Assembly: GCA_020722565.1 (NCBI GenBank)
Contig: DYKO01000004.1
Coordinates: forward strand, 127,643-191,642
Direction: 5' to 3'
Origin: Rikenella microfusus
GTDB lineage: Bacteria > Bacteroidota > Bacteroidia > Bacteroidales > Tenuifilaceae
DNA: 64,000 nt
Below, piece after piece: positions 1-9,641 of the stretch (its first letter is position 1; the number at the start of each line of letters is the position of its first letter). The notes beneath the pieces are model-generated. The model worked only from the letters and a program-made list of their open reading frames with translations. It ran no database searches and was not told the origin of the DNA. A program made the position numbers and the translations under genes.

Positions 1-1076
1 CTGAGGAACCGTTGGTTAAGGGTATTCACGATTCGTTTGCTACCGACGAAAGGGTAAACCATATTATAGTTATTGGGCCCCAACAACAAGGGGCAATGCT
101 TGAAGGGAGCAAAGATTTTGCCAAGGCATTTATGGCTCGCCATGGCATTCCCACTGCTCACTACCAAACCTTTACCAATGGCACCTTTGAACAGGCCAAA
201 CAATTTCTTAGAACACTAAAACCCCCATATGTTCTAAAAGCCGACGGCCTTGCTGCCGGAAAAGGAGTGGTTATTGTAAATTCATATGATGAGGCCAGCA
301 CTACTCTCGCCGAATTTTTTGGAGGGAAATTTGGCGATGCCAGCCGCAAGGTGGTTATTGAAGAGTTTCTGAGTGGTATAGAGCTATCGGTATTTGTACT
401 AACCGATGGCAATTCGTACCTGATACTCCCCGAAGCCAAGGATTATAAGCGTGTTGGCATTGGCGACACGGGCCCGAATACTGGAGGAATGGGAACTATT
501 TCACCGGTACCATTTGCCACATCAAACTTTTTGAATAAGGTAGAAGAGCAGATTGTTAAGCCTACCATCCACGGATTAAAATCGGATGGCATTCCCTACT
601 GTGGCTTCATTTTTATAGGCCTAATGAATGTAAATGGCAATCCCTACGTAATTGAGTATAATGTTCGCATGGGCGACCCCGAAACCGAAGTGGTGATGCC
701 GCGCATCAAAACCGACCTACTTGAAATGTTAGAAGCATGCGGCAATGGAAAATTGGACAAAGTAAAACTCGAAATATCACAACAAACTGCCAGTACCGTG
801 GTTATTGTATCGGGTGGGTATCCCGGTACCTATGAAAAGTATAAAGATATTAGGATTGATACAGCAGTTCCCCAAGGGGCTATTTTATTCCATTCCGGAA
901 CAGCCTTAAGAGATGGGAAACCGATAACCTCTGGTGGTAGAGTTTTTGCCTGCACTGGTAGGGGTAACAGTATTAATGAAGCGCTTAATTGTTCCTACTC
1001 GTTGGTTAATTGCATATATTTTGATGCAATGTACTACCGAAACGATATTGGGAAGGATTTACTCAATTACTTTTAA
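1..1076 (+). CDS. purD: Phosphoribosylamine-glycine ligase (GAR synthetase), 5' end cut by window edge
   Basis: This enzyme joins phosphoribosylamine and glycine, using ATP, in the second step of purine synthesis; it is cytosolic. The frame is open from base 3, where it reads EEPLVKG, so the true start and about the first 70 residues lie outside the window. Visible motifs are the ATP-grasp segment LKADGLAAGKGVVI, the GGMGTISP turn, and the metal/ATP site EYNVRMGDPETE. The C-terminal domain ends normally at a TAA. A membrane protein gene follows after 9 bases, so the two are probably co-transcribed. Identity is firm; only the N-terminus is missing. Confidence 0.96.
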   Translation, partial: EEPLVKGIHDSFATDERVNHIIVIGPQQQGAMLEGSKDFAKAFMARHGIPTAHYQTFTNGTFEQAKQFLRTLKPPYVLKADGLAAGKGVVIVNSYDEASTTLAEFFGGKFGDASRKVVIEEFLSGIELSVFVLTDGNSYLILPEAKDYKRVGIGDTGPNTGGMGTISPVPFATSNFLNKVEEQIVKPTIHGLKSDGIPYCGFIFIGLMNVNGNPYVIEYNVRMGDPETEVVMPRIKTDLLEMLEACGNGKLDKVKLEISQQTASTVVIVSGGYPGTYEKYKDIRIDTAVPQGAILFHSGTALRDGKPITSGGRVFACTGRGNSINEALNCSYSLVNCIYFDAMYYRNDIGKDLLNYF

Positions 1077-1085
1077 TTTCTGGGT

Positions 1086-2081
1086 ATGGTACTAAACTCA
1101 CTGCGCAAAAACACTTTTCTGGTTGCCCTGCTTTTTATCCTAATTTTTATTGGTACCTGGCTACAAACCATAACCGGAAAAATCGCCTCCTACTCCTCCC
1201 TTGCCGATAGTTTTCCCCTACCAATCTTTAAAATAATTTCTAATATTTTCCCTAAAAACAACACCCTTCCCCAAATTTCAGCACTGGTTCTTTCCATAGT
1301 TTTAGGGCTTCTTATACTAAACCTAACCAACAAGTTCATTCTACTTAAAAGCCGTACCTATTTGCCATTTCTCTTCTACCTGCTCACTTCATCGGCATTT
1401 ATTCCCATACAGAAGTTTAATCCCGCACTGTTAGCTTCAATATTTATTTTTCTGGCAATTGACCATGTAATGGCTACCTACCAAAAACGTAACCCGCTCG
1501 ATAACATTTTCCGTGCCGGCCTTTCAATCGGTATAGCATCACTTATTTATGCCCCATCGGTTTCAGTTGGTATTTGGTCACTTTTTGCCTTGCTAACCCT
1601 ACGGACGTTTGATATTAGGGAATGGTTCGTGCTGCTATTTGCCTTTACTGTTCCCTGGCTTTTTGTTCTACTCTTTTACTTTGCGCTCAGCATCGATTTT
1701 AATACTCTTATTACAACTTTTATAACCAACCTCATTGTTCCCTTTGAACCCACAAGCGACCCAATAGCATTTTATATATTTATTTCGTTTTTGGGCTTAC
1801 CCTTTATGGTAGCACTTTTAAGGGTTGTCCCCAATTTATCATCGCAAAAGATTGCCATCCGACGCTACTTTACTATTCTCATTCAGTTGTTTTTGTTGAT
1901 TATTCTAACATTTATTTTGATACCCTCCTGTTCCTATGAGATTTTTTATCTACTGGCCATTCCTGCTAGTTTTATTTACTCATCATACTTTGTAGAAGCA
2001 CGCGACAACTTTTGGAATAATCTGTTATTTGCCCTCCCCATAATAGGAGCAATCATTGTACAAATATTAATAAGGTTTTAG
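1086..2081 (+). CDS. Polytopic membrane protein, DUF6427-like
   Basis: This 331-residue protein is almost entirely hydrophobic, with about ten predicted membrane segments separated by short loops. There is no recognisable catalytic motif. Size, topology and position beside purD fit the Bacteroidota family DUF6427, whose function is unknown; that assignment rests on general resemblance only. The ATG lies 9 bases after the purD stop and the next gene begins 5 bases after this stop, so purD, this gene and the exonuclease look like one transcript. I propose no function. Confidence 0.75.
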   Translation: MVLNSLRKNTFLVALLFILIFIGTWLQTITGKIASYSSLADSFPLPIFKIISNIFPKNNTLPQISALVLSIVLGLLILNLTNKFILLKSRTYLPFLFYLLTSSAFIPIQKFNPALLASIFIFLAIDHVMATYQKRNPLDNIFRAGLSIGIASLIYAPSVSVGIWSLFALLTLRTFDIREWFVLLFAFTVPWLFVLLFYFALSIDFNTLITTFITNLIVPFEPTSDPIAFYIFISFLGLPFMVALLRVVPNLSSQKIAIRRYFTILIQLFLLIILTFILIPSCSYEIFYLLAIPASFIYSSYFVEARDNFWNNLLFALPIIGAIIVQILIRF

Positions 2082-2086
2082 ATAGA

Positions 2087-2632
2087 TTGACATACGCAAT
2101 TGTTGATATTGAAACATCAGGCGGGAGCTGGCGTAACGACCGCATTATCGAAATAGCCATTTACATTCACAATGGGGAGAAAATTATTGAACATTTCGCC
2201 AGCTTGGTGAACCCCGAAGTTCGAATTCCATACTACATAACCCAGCTAACCGGAATTACCAACGAAATGGTGGCCAAGGCTCCAAAATTTTACGAAATTG
2301 CCCGTGACATAGTGCTGCATACCGAAGATTGCATTTTTGTTGCCCATAATGCTCCTTTCGACTATCGATTCATACAAGCAGAATTTTTACGACTGGGTTA
2401 CCAGTACCACAGGGATGTACTATGCACCGTTAAGCTGAGCAGAAGATTCTTCCCCGGTTTTGGGTCATACAGCTTGGGAAATATTTGTTACAAATTGGGG
2501 ATTGGTAATGAGAGCCGTCATCGAGCAGCAGGCGACGCCCTGGCTACTGCTAAACTTTTCGAAAGAATTCTATCAGAAGCCCCAGATAATCTTAATTCAT
2601 ATTTTTCTGTAATAAAGCCTATAATCCTATAA
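2087..2632 (+). CDS. DnaQ-like 3'-5' exonuclease (DEDDh family)
   Basis: A predicted 3'-5' exonuclease of the DNA polymerase III epsilon superfamily. All three exonuclease motifs are visible: DIETSG near residue 7 (Exo I), HNAPFDYRF near 95 (Exo II) and HRAAGDA near 145 (Exo III, the DEDDh His and Asp). At 181 residues it is the bare nuclease domain, without the GIY-YIG or BRCT modules seen on longer relatives. No ATG is available near the first motif; TTG at 2087, 5 bases after the upstream stop, is the only sensible start. It may act in proofreading or repair; the partner polymerase is not evident. Confidence 0.88.
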   Translation: MTYAIVDIETSGGSWRNDRIIEIAIYIHNGEKIIEHFASLVNPEVRIPYYITQLTGITNEMVAKAPKFYEIARDIVLHTEDCIFVAHNAPFDYRFIQAEFLRLGYQYHRDVLCTVKLSRRFFPGFGSYSLGNICYKLGIGNESRHRAAGDALATAKLFERILSEAPDNLNSYFSVIKPIIL

Positions 2633-2740
2633 AAAAACAATCTATTCATTTCCCTGATTTGTCAAAAAATTGCAGTTACTAATGTAATTTTTGCTACAAT
2701 TTCATTTACATTTACGTAAAGTATAGTGTTTATTTACTTC

Positions 2741-5700
2741 ATGCTTCAAAGTAAAAAAAGAACACGAATTACCATTGCCATACTTGCAGCCCTATTGGCT
2801 GCGGGTGTGTTTTTGTTTATGTTTATTTACCTGGCAATATCGCAACGCAAACATATTTACAAAACCTCACAGGAGATATCAAAAGTAATACTACAGCAAA
2901 CTGCCACAGAAACCCAGATGCATTTTAGTTCGGCATTTGTTATAGCCAACTCCTTACAGCAAAGAGTTTTACTCCTCAAGGAGATGAATGCCGCCCGTGA
3001 TAATGTGGAAAAATTAATTAAAAACATCCTGGTTGATAATTCTCCACTCATCTTAGGAGCATGGGTGCTTTTTGAACCCAATGCCTTTGATGGTAAAGAT
3101 TCGCTTTTTGCTAACAAAAAAGAGTTCCCTTGTAAGGGAAGGTTTAGCCTTTCGTTTTTCAGGGACAATGGCGAGCTCTACTCCGAAGCTGTTCCCTGTA
3201 GCAATTACAACGCATTTTTTTACGCCGAGGCCAAAGAGAAATGCTCTCCTGTTCTCTCAGAACCCTACCTTTTCCGTTATACCGGATATTCCAATGTATA
3301 TTTCGGCTGTACCATTTCGGTACCCATAATGCAAGATTCCACTTTTCTGGGGGTAGCTGGGATTGATATCGATATCAAATATCTTCAGGAGAATATTTCT
3401 CAAATTAGATTATTTGAAAGCGGTTTTATTTGCTTGAGCTCACCTAATGGTATTTTGGTATCGCATCCCGACACAGCAAGTATTCGGAAAAACATCTGGT
3501 CATTCACCAACCCCAGCGATAGCTTAGCCGTTGTTAAGGCCTTTAAGGGCTATGAGGTGGCAATAGGAACCTATTCTGGCTACCTAAACGAAAAAGTTTT
3601 TCGTTTCTACTACCCCATAAACCTTTTTCTGAGCGAAAAACCTTGGCTTGTTATAAGCGAAATTCCCATCAGCAAAGCCTCCACTCGCTCCCAACAGGTG
3701 ATTTGGGTGGCAACCATTATTTTTGTTATTGGCCTTTTGTTGATTTCCTACCTTATTGGCAACATCATAGTAAGACGGAACTATGAAAGAAAAATTGAGG
3801 CGGCCCTGCATGAGGCTGAAACCCATCGCTTAAAAGCCGATGAGAGCTACCGGAACTACTTAGAGATTTTTAATTCCACCAGCGAGGCAATCTTCATTCA
3901 CAACGCTGAAACAGGTATTATTATTGATATTAACGAAACCATGCTAAAAATGTACCGACTCTCAAGTAAAAGCGAGGCAGTTGGTAAGCATGTAAACATC
4001 TTCTCATCAGGCATTGAACCCTTTAATCATGATGGGGCACAAAAACGGATTAAAGAAGCCCTTGAAAAAGGCGCGACGGTTTTCGAATGGCATAGCAAAC
4101 GTGCCGATGGCACAACTTTCTGGTCTGAGGTCTCACTTCGAGCTACTAAAATCTCAGGATTAAAATGTGTCCTGGCTGTGGTTCGTGACATTGAGGACCG
4201 CAAAATTGCACAGCAAGCCTTGGAGGTTAGCGAACAAAAATTCCGTCAGCTCGCCGAGTTTTTACCCCTGGTGGTATGGGAAGTTGACCTGAACGGCCGT
4301 TTTACCTATACTAATAAAGTAGGATTTAAGCTCTTTGGATACACCCCCGATGATATGGCCCAGGGCGTTAACATCATGCAAATGATTGCTCCTTCGGATA
4401 GGGAACGGCTGGCTGAAAACATAAAAAAAATCTTAGCCAATGGACAGAATACGGATGATGAGTACCTAGCGCTCCGAAAGGATGGCTCTACTTTTCCTGT
4501 AATCAATTACTCCAGCGTTGTTTACCACAGCTCCAAAACCATAGGGCTCAGAGGAATTTTAATTGACATCACTGAAAAGAAACAGGCAGAGGAAAAAATT
4601 AGGGAAAGCGAACAGCTATACCGTACAGTTGTTGAAAGCCTGAATGAGGCACTAATGTTAATGGATAATGATGACCGAATACTTTTTGTTAACAACAGGT
4701 TCACGGAGCTACTGGGCTACTCCCCCCACGAGGTTATTGGTAAAATAAGTTATGAGCTACTTATACCCGGAGAAAAGCAACAGGAAATCATAAAAGCAAA
4801 TACGCGCCGTAAGCAGGGGCATAAAGAAGTATATGAAATGCCTTTTATTGCCAAAGATGGCAGAATCATCAGCTTTATGGTTAGCGGGGCTCCTGCATAC
4901 AATGCTCAAGGGGAAGTTGTGGGATCCATAGGTGCTATGGTTGATATTACCTCACTAAAAAAAGCCGAACAAAACTACAGATATACCCAAAAGCTTTTCG
5001 AAACACTTGCTCATATGTCGCCAGTTGGTATTTATCGCACCGATGCCATGGGAAAAACCACTTACGTGAATCCCCAATGGTGTGAACTAACGGGTCTTAC
5101 TCCCAATGAAGCCATGGGCAACGAATGGGTTAAAGCCGTTCATCCCGACGATAGAGAAAAAATTATTGATGGCTGGTACGAACGGGTAGGTAAGCAGGAA
5201 AAATTCTATGCTGAATATCGTTTCCTTCGAAAAGATGGTTCAGTGGTGTGGGTGCTGGGGAACACTCTGCCCGAAGAAAAAGATGGAAAAGTTTCCGGAT
5301 ACATTGGAACCATTACTGATATTACTCAGCTCAAAATCGCCCAGGAAAAACTTGCCAACAGCGAAAAGCGCTTCCGCGATCTCACCGATTTGCTTCCGCA
5401 AAGTATTTGGGAGATTGACCTATCAGGAAAGGTTATCTTCATTAACAAATTTGGTTTGGAAAATATGGGCTACTCCTGGGAGGACTATAAAAAAGGGGTT
5501 AATATTTTTGGAAGCATTGTCCCTGAGTATCGCGATATGGCAATAGAAAACGTTAAAAAAAGGTTTGCTGGTAAGCTAACAGGGGGTATAGAATACATTG
5601 CTCAACGAAAAAACGGCGAGCAATTCCCGGTTCTGGTTTACTCATCACCAATTATTGAAAATGGTGTTGTTACTGGCTTAAGAGGAATTTCTATTGACAT

Positions 5701-6577
5701 TACAGATATTAAAAAAGCACAAGAGGAGCTGGAGAGGTACCAAAACCATCTTGAGATTTTGGTAAAGGAGCGTACCGAGGAACTGGAAGCTGTTAACGAA
5801 GAACTTAGCGCAGCCAATGAGGAGCTATATAGTCAGCGAGAAAAACTTATTGCTGCTTTGAACGATTTAAAAAATGCGCAGCAATCGCTTGTACAGTCGG
5901 AGAAAATGGCATCGTTGGGCTTGCTAGCCGCCGGTGTTGCCCACGAAATTAACAATCCCCTAAACTTCATTCAGGGAGGGATTACCGCAATAGAATCATT
6001 TATAAATGAAAACTTCCTAATTCATAGTAGAGAACTTCAACCATTAATAGAAGCCATTAAGGAAGGTGTTAAGCGCTCTGCGCAAATTGTCAGGAGCCTT
6101 AATCAGTATAGCCGTACCGATTACACCAAGCACACCGATGTTCATGTTCACCAGATTATTGAGAACTGCTTGGTACTGCTCGGCAACCATTACCGTGATA
6201 GGATAGAAATCAAGCGCCACTATTGCGAATGCTCCGATACCATTTACTGTAATGAGGGTCAGATCCATCAGGCCTTTATGAACATTCTAGTAAATGCCAT
6301 TCAGGCTATAGCTGGTGAGGGAACAATAACTATTTCAACTGAGGTGCACAATAACAATCATATAACCGTTATTGAGGATACAGGTTGTGGAATTGAACCC
6401 GATTCTTTAAAACGTATATTCGATCCGTTCTTCACAACCAAGGAGCCTGGCGTTGGCACCGGACTCGGTTTGTCCATCACCTTTAACATCATTAGGGACC
6501 ATAAAGGGACCATAAATATTGAATCGGAGCCTGGCAAGGGAACCCGAGTAACAGTAACTTTACCCCAAAGTATATAG
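2741..6577 (+). CDS. Membrane sensor histidine kinase with Cache-like sensor and five PAS domains
   Basis: A 1278-residue two-component sensor kinase. Order of parts: membrane segment about 8-30, an extracytoplasmic Cache-like sensor domain about 35-320 (GAWVLFEPNAFDG), a second membrane segment about 322-345, five consecutive PAS/PAC units between about 370 and 990, a coiled coil, then the phosphoacceptor H-box (GVAHEINNP, His1068) and a HATPase domain with N box, EDTGCGIE and the GTGLGLSI ATP lid. Start: ATG 2741 gives a short basic N-terminus before the first membrane helix and is preferred to the in-frame GTG at 2726. A single-domain receiver follows 3 bases after the stop and is the obvious partner. 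The signal is unknown. Confidence 0.93.
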   Translation: MLQSKKRTRITIAILAALLAAGVFLFMFIYLAISQRKHIYKTSQEISKVILQQTATETQMHFSSAFVIANSLQQRVLLLKEMNAARDNVEKLIKNILVDNSPLILGAWVLFEPNAFDGKDSLFANKKEFPCKGRFSLSFFRDNGELYSEAVPCSNYNAFFYAEAKEKCSPVLSEPYLFRYTGYSNVYFGCTISVPIMQDSTFLGVAGIDIDIKYLQENISQIRLFESGFICLSSPNGILVSHPDTASIRKNIWSFTNPSDSLAVVKAFKGYEVAIGTYSGYLNEKVFRFYYPINLFLSEKPWLVISEIPISKASTRSQQVIWVATIIFVIGLLLISYLIGNIIVRRNYERKIEAALHEAETHRLKADESYRNYLEIFNSTSEAIFIHNAETGIIIDINETMLKMYRLSSKSEAVGKHVNIFSSGIEPFNHDGAQKRIKEALEKGATVFEWHSKRADGTTFWSEVSLRATKISGLKCVLAVVRDIEDRKIAQQALEVSEQKFRQLAEFLPLVVWEVDLNGRFTYTNKVGFKLFGYTPDDMAQGVNIMQMIAPSDRERLAENIKKILANGQNTDDEYLALRKDGSTFPVINYSSVVYHSSKTIGLRGILIDITEKKQAEEKIRESEQLYRTVVESLNEALMLMDNDDRILFVNNRFTELLGYSPHEVIGKISYELLIPGEKQQEIIKANTRRKQGHKEVYEMPFIAKDGRIISFMVSGAPAYNAQGEVVGSIGAMVDITSLKKAEQNYRYTQKLFETLAHMSPVGIYRTDAMGKTTYVNPQWCELTGLTPNEAMGNEWVKAVHPDDREKIIDGWYERVGKQEKFYAEYRFLRKDGSVVWVLGNTLPEEKDGKVSGYIGTITDITQLKIAQEKLANSEKRFRDLTDLLPQSIWEIDLSGKVIFINKFGLENMGYSWEDYKKGVNIFGSIVPEYRDMAIENVKKRFAGKLTGGIEYIAQRKNGEQFPVLVYSSPIIENGVVTGLRGISIDITDIKKAQEELERYQNHLEILVKERTEELEAVNEELSAANEELYSQREKLIAALNDLKNAQQSLVQSEKMASLGLLAAGVAHEINNPLNFIQGGITAIESFINENFLIHSRELQPLIEAIKEGVKRSAQIVRSLNQYSRTDYTKHTDVHVHQIIENCLVLLGNHYRDRIEIKRHYCECSDTIYCNEGQIHQAFMNILVNAIQAIAGEGTITISTEVHNNNHITVIEDTGCGIEPDSLKRIFDPFFTTKEPGVGTGLGLSITFNIIRDHKGTINIESEPGKGTRVTVTLPQSI

Positions 6578-6580
6578 TAT

Positions 6581-6964
6581 ATGGAAAATTCAAAACAAAT
6601 CTGTGTGATGCATGTGGATGATGAACCCACCAACATCCTGCTTTTTGAGGTAAATTTTAAGCGAACCTATCGGGTAATAAGTGCCCGTTCGGGGTTTGAG
6701 GCCATAGAGCTACTCAAGCAGAACCCTGATATCGATATTGTGTTTTGCGATATGAAGATGCCCGGCATGAACGGGCTTGAGTTTGCCCGCCAAGCTGCAC
6801 AAGTAAAACATGGCCTGCACTGCTATATTTTAACCGGATACGATATTTCGCCCCAAGTCATTGAGGCTATAAATGAAGGATGGATAACGGGTTACATTCA
6901 AAAACCCTTTGATATAAACCAAATCAACGATGCCATAAATAAAGCACTCGGCCGGAGGAGCTAA
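6581..6964 (+). CDS. Single-domain response regulator (CheY-like receiver)
   Basis: 127 residues forming one receiver domain with no output domain. The acidic pair is Asp13/Asp14, the phosphoacceptor is Asp57 (FCDMKMPG), and the switch residues are Thr85 and Lys108 (IQKPF). The gene begins 3 bases after the PAS histidine kinase and is surely transcribed with it. Lacking an output domain, it must signal by protein contact or pass phosphate onward. Its stop overlaps the stop region of convergent corA by 4 bases. Confidence 0.93.
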   Translation: MENSKQICVMHVDDEPTNILLFEVNFKRTYRVISARSGFEAIELLKQNPDIDIVFCDMKMPGMNGLEFARQAAQVKHGLHCYILTGYDISPQVIEAINEGWITGYIQKPFDINQINDAINKALGRRS

Positions 6965-7887
6965 TACCACTTTTTTTGTTTAAAAATAAGAATTGCCGCT
7001 GAAGAAATCAAAAGCGACGAGATTACAATTATGCCAAAAGCCCAAGGATTTTCCTCCCACTTGTTGGGTACGTTCATACCATAAAAACTTGCAATCAGTG
7101 TGGGAATCATCAGCACAATAGATATAGAGGTTAGGCGCTTCATCACTATGTTAAGGTTGTTGGATATAACCGAAGCATAGGCATCCATCATGCCGCTGAG
7201 GATGTCGGAGTAAACACTGGTGGTTTCCTGAGCCTGACGAAGTTCAATTTCAACATCTTCCAAAAGTTCCGGGTTATACGTATCGCGATAGCTGCGCAGA
7301 TTCTTTATTCTATGCAGTAGTATATCGTTACCCTTGAGGGAGGTAGTAAAGAACACCAAACTTTTTTCAATTCTAAGCAAATCCTGTAGCTCCTCATTGC
7401 GGATTGAACGTTCAAGTTGCTCCTCAGATTCCTTGATATCGTTGTTAATTTGCTTAAGGTATTTCAGGAACCAAACGCTAGATGAAAGCATAAACCTAAG
7501 CACATGGTCAAAATGATCCTTAATCAGTATTCCCTTGCGTACCGAAAACTGAATAAAGTCAGGGATAACCTCGGTTCGGTAAAAACTCATGGTAACAAAA
7601 ACCTCGTCCTTGAATATCACTCCTATGGGAATAGTGGAGAATGGAATCTTAGCATCTGTGTTTTTGTAGGGAAGTCGCAAAAGAATAAAAAACCACCCAT
7701 TCTCGAACTCTATACGGGGGCGTTCATCCACGTCCTCAACATCATTATAAAAGGCTTCAGGCACATCGAGTTCGTCAATCAAAAAACGCTTTTCTTCATT
7801 CGTAGGATTTTCTACCTGCACCCAGCAGTAGGACTCCCACTCGGTTATTGGAACTAACCCTATATCCCTTTTCCAGAATGAAATCAT
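6961..7887 (-). CDS. corA: CorA-family magnesium/divalent cation channel
   Basis: A pentameric inner-membrane Mg2+ channel. The 308-residue protein has a long soluble N-terminal funnel domain (1-245) with a coiled-coil stalk helix, and two C-terminal membrane helices. The signature GMN motif ends the first helix (FYGMNVPNKWE, near residue 275), and the protein closes with a basic tail (FKQKKWY). The ATG at 7887 is preceded by a strong Shine-Dalgarno, GGAGG, 7 bases upstream, which is unusual for Bacteroidota. The leader holds a potential pseudoknot that would cover this start site (see separate entry), suggesting translational control. The gene converges on the response regulator. Confidence 0.93.
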   Translation of the reverse strand: MISFWKRDIGLVPITEWESYCWVQVENPTNEEKRFLIDELDVPEAFYNDVEDVDERPRIEFENGWFFILLRLPYKNTDAKIPFSTIPIGVIFKDEVFVTMSFYRTEVIPDFIQFSVRKGILIKDHFDHVLRFMLSSSVWFLKYLKQINNDIKESEEQLERSIRNEELQDLLRIEKSLVFFTTSLKGNDILLHRIKNLRSYRDTYNPELLEDVEIELRQAQETTSVYSDILSGMMDAYASVISNNLNIVMKRLTSISIVLMIPTLIASFYGMNVPNKWEENPWAFGIIVISSLLISSAAILIFKQKKWY

Positions 7888-7942
7888 GTACTATCCTCCA
7901 GTAATTATTTTGAGTAGAGGTATAGTACATAACCTCTACTCA
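7886..7942 (-). promoter_or_regulatory. corA leader: perfect hairpin with loop complementary to the start site (potential H-type pseudoknot)
   Basis: Seen in the sequence: arms 7911-7921 (TGAGTAGAGGT on the plus strand) and 7932-7942 are perfect 11-bp inverted repeats around a 10-base loop. Nine loop bases (7922-7930) are exactly complementary to 7886-7894, the spacer between the GGAGG Shine-Dalgarno (7895-7899) and the first two bases of the corA ATG. In the mRNA this gives an 11-bp stem, a 1-base crossing loop, a 9-bp second stem and a 16-base third loop holding the Shine-Dalgarno. Inferred role: a switch that hides the corA start. A DNA operator is the main alternative. Confidence 0.55.
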
Positions 7943-8151
7943 GATTTTAGAATCAGGGTGATAATCATCCATACTTATACTCAACTTATTTCCTTACAAA
8001 AATAATGCTTTTTAATAAAAAACACCCGTCACAAAAAAATATTAGAAAAATACCTTGGCATTAAGTGATGAATTGGACTGGCGTGTATTAGAATCAAGAA
8101 TTGGTAAAATAATTTTTTTCAATTCATACAAAAACAAAACCTAACAAGTAA

Positions 8152-9465
8152 AAATTAACTGCAATAAGGAAATATATTGGAACATTTTGCCTATTTGTCC
8201 TGTTGGGAGTGAATTTATTTGCCCAGCGATGGGGAAATGGAATAGTAAGCGATGCCGAAACAGGTGATCCTCTGCCCGGGGCTACTTTAATGGTTGAGGG
8301 AACTACGCGGGGTATTGTAACCGACGTTGATGACAGGGTTACCATTGAACTAAAAGAAAACGAGAAAGTTTTAATAGTAAGCTTCATTGGTTATGACAAG
8401 CTACACGTTGAGGTTGGTACACAAACCTCACTTAAAATCGCTCTCAAATCTGAAACAACCATGTTACAGGATGTTATTGTTACTGCTATTGGTATTTAAT
8501 CTGAAAAGAAAGCGTTGGGTTTTGCAGCACAGGACGTCAAGGGCGATGATTTAAGCACAACGACTCAAACAAACATTGTTAATGCGCTCAGCTCCAAGAT
8601 TGCGGGTATTAGTGTAACAAGTTCTGCAGGTACTCCGGGAGCCTCGGCAGATATAGCGATTCGGGGGCGTTCCTCGCTACGTGCCCAGGGCAACTCGCCG
8701 CTTTTTGTTGTTGATGGCGTTCCCATTGATAACGATTATGCCGGTAGTGCCGTTTACGACTACTCCAATCATTCCATCTACCTTAACCCTGATGATATCG
8801 AATCGGTATCGGTACTTAAAGGAGCAGCTGCATCGGCTCTTTACGGAATTAGGGCAGCTAACGGAGCCATCCTCATTACAACAAAATCAGGGAAAGGGAA
8901 GGACATTCATAGAAATATCACTTTTAAATCGTCACTGGGGTTCGATTAGGTAAACAAATTGCCTCAAAAACAATATAAGTATGCACAGGGAACGAATGGT
9001 AGCTATTCCAGCACAACAAATTTCAGTTGGGGCCCGCTGATCGATACCCTTCGATACGATGGTGACCCCACCTACCCTTACGATAAAATGGCCGGATTGT
9101 GGGAATGAGTAACCCAACGGCAACCGACAAAAGGGTTATACCCTATAAAAACATCGATGATTTCTTTGAAACCGCTATGAATAGTAACAGTTCCCTTAGT
9201 ATTAGCGGTGGTTCCAACAACGGCAGCTATCTCTTTTCTATGGGATACCTGAACCAAAAGGGGATAGTTCCTCTTACCAGTTTTGAGCGTTTAAACTTCA
9301 AAATATCGAGCGATACAAAATTATCTGAAAAAATAAATATTTCAGGTTCTGCAAGCTATTCCAACTCAAAAGGCAACTATGCCCAAAAGGTGAGCAATCT
9401 TTCAGCTGCAATGGTGGGACTTATGCGATGCACGCCAACTTTCTATTTGACAAATGGTTCAAACA
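8152..9465 (+). pseudogene. Decayed SusC/RagA-type TonB-dependent outer-membrane receptor
   Basis: The remains of a nutrient receptor. Recognisable order: signal peptide (ending VNLFAQ), carboxypeptidase-regulatory domain (DPLPGATLMVEGT), then a TonB plug (IRGRSSLRAQGNSPLFVVDGVPI, split here as IRGRSSLRAQG and NSPLFVVDGVPI) with the typical SALYG segment. Lesions: no start codon ahead of the signal peptide, an in-frame TAA at 8497-8499 (probably Lys to stop), an in-frame TAG at 8947-8949 (probably Glu to stop), and a one-base loss in the A run at 9085-9088, after which the frame resumes at 9099. Similarity stops near 9465, roughly 430 codons into a family of about 1000. No SusD gene follows. 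Confidence 0.9.
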
Positions 9466-9590
9466 TAATGTACTGCTACTCAATAAATAGCAGCTACAAA
9501 CCCCTATCATTCCACTTTAATTTTATGAACATATTATCATTTTATATCGATTGCTGATTTTCATCCTGCCGGTAAAACTAAAATCATTGC

Positions 9591-9618
9591 AAAAAAGGCC
9601 TGCATAAACATGCAGGCC
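9591..9618 (-). terminator. Intrinsic terminator of rho
   Basis: On the minus strand, 24 bases past the rho stop, GGCCTGCAT pairs perfectly with ATGCAGGCC around a 4-base loop (arms 9597-9605 and 9610-9618), followed directly by six U residues (9591-9596 as A on the plus strand). This is a textbook Rho-independent terminator for the rho gene. Confidence 0.85.
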
Positions 9619-9641
9619 CTAATCAATCATATTATAGCTTG

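Noticed and set aside
7888-8151. M-box magnesium riboswitch upstream of corA
   Set aside because: The structured part is only about 60 bases and has none of the M-box architecture; the remaining gap is plain AT-rich sequence.
8497-8949. Stop-codon recoding as an explanation of the in-frame TAA and TAG in the SusC gene
   Set aside because: Intact neighbours end at TAA, TAG and TGA in the normal way, and the gene also has a frameshift, a lost start and a missing C-terminus.
9099-9557. Separate small gene
   Set aside because: Its first 120 residues are the continuation of the broken SusC gene after a one-base loss; the rest has no similarity I can see.
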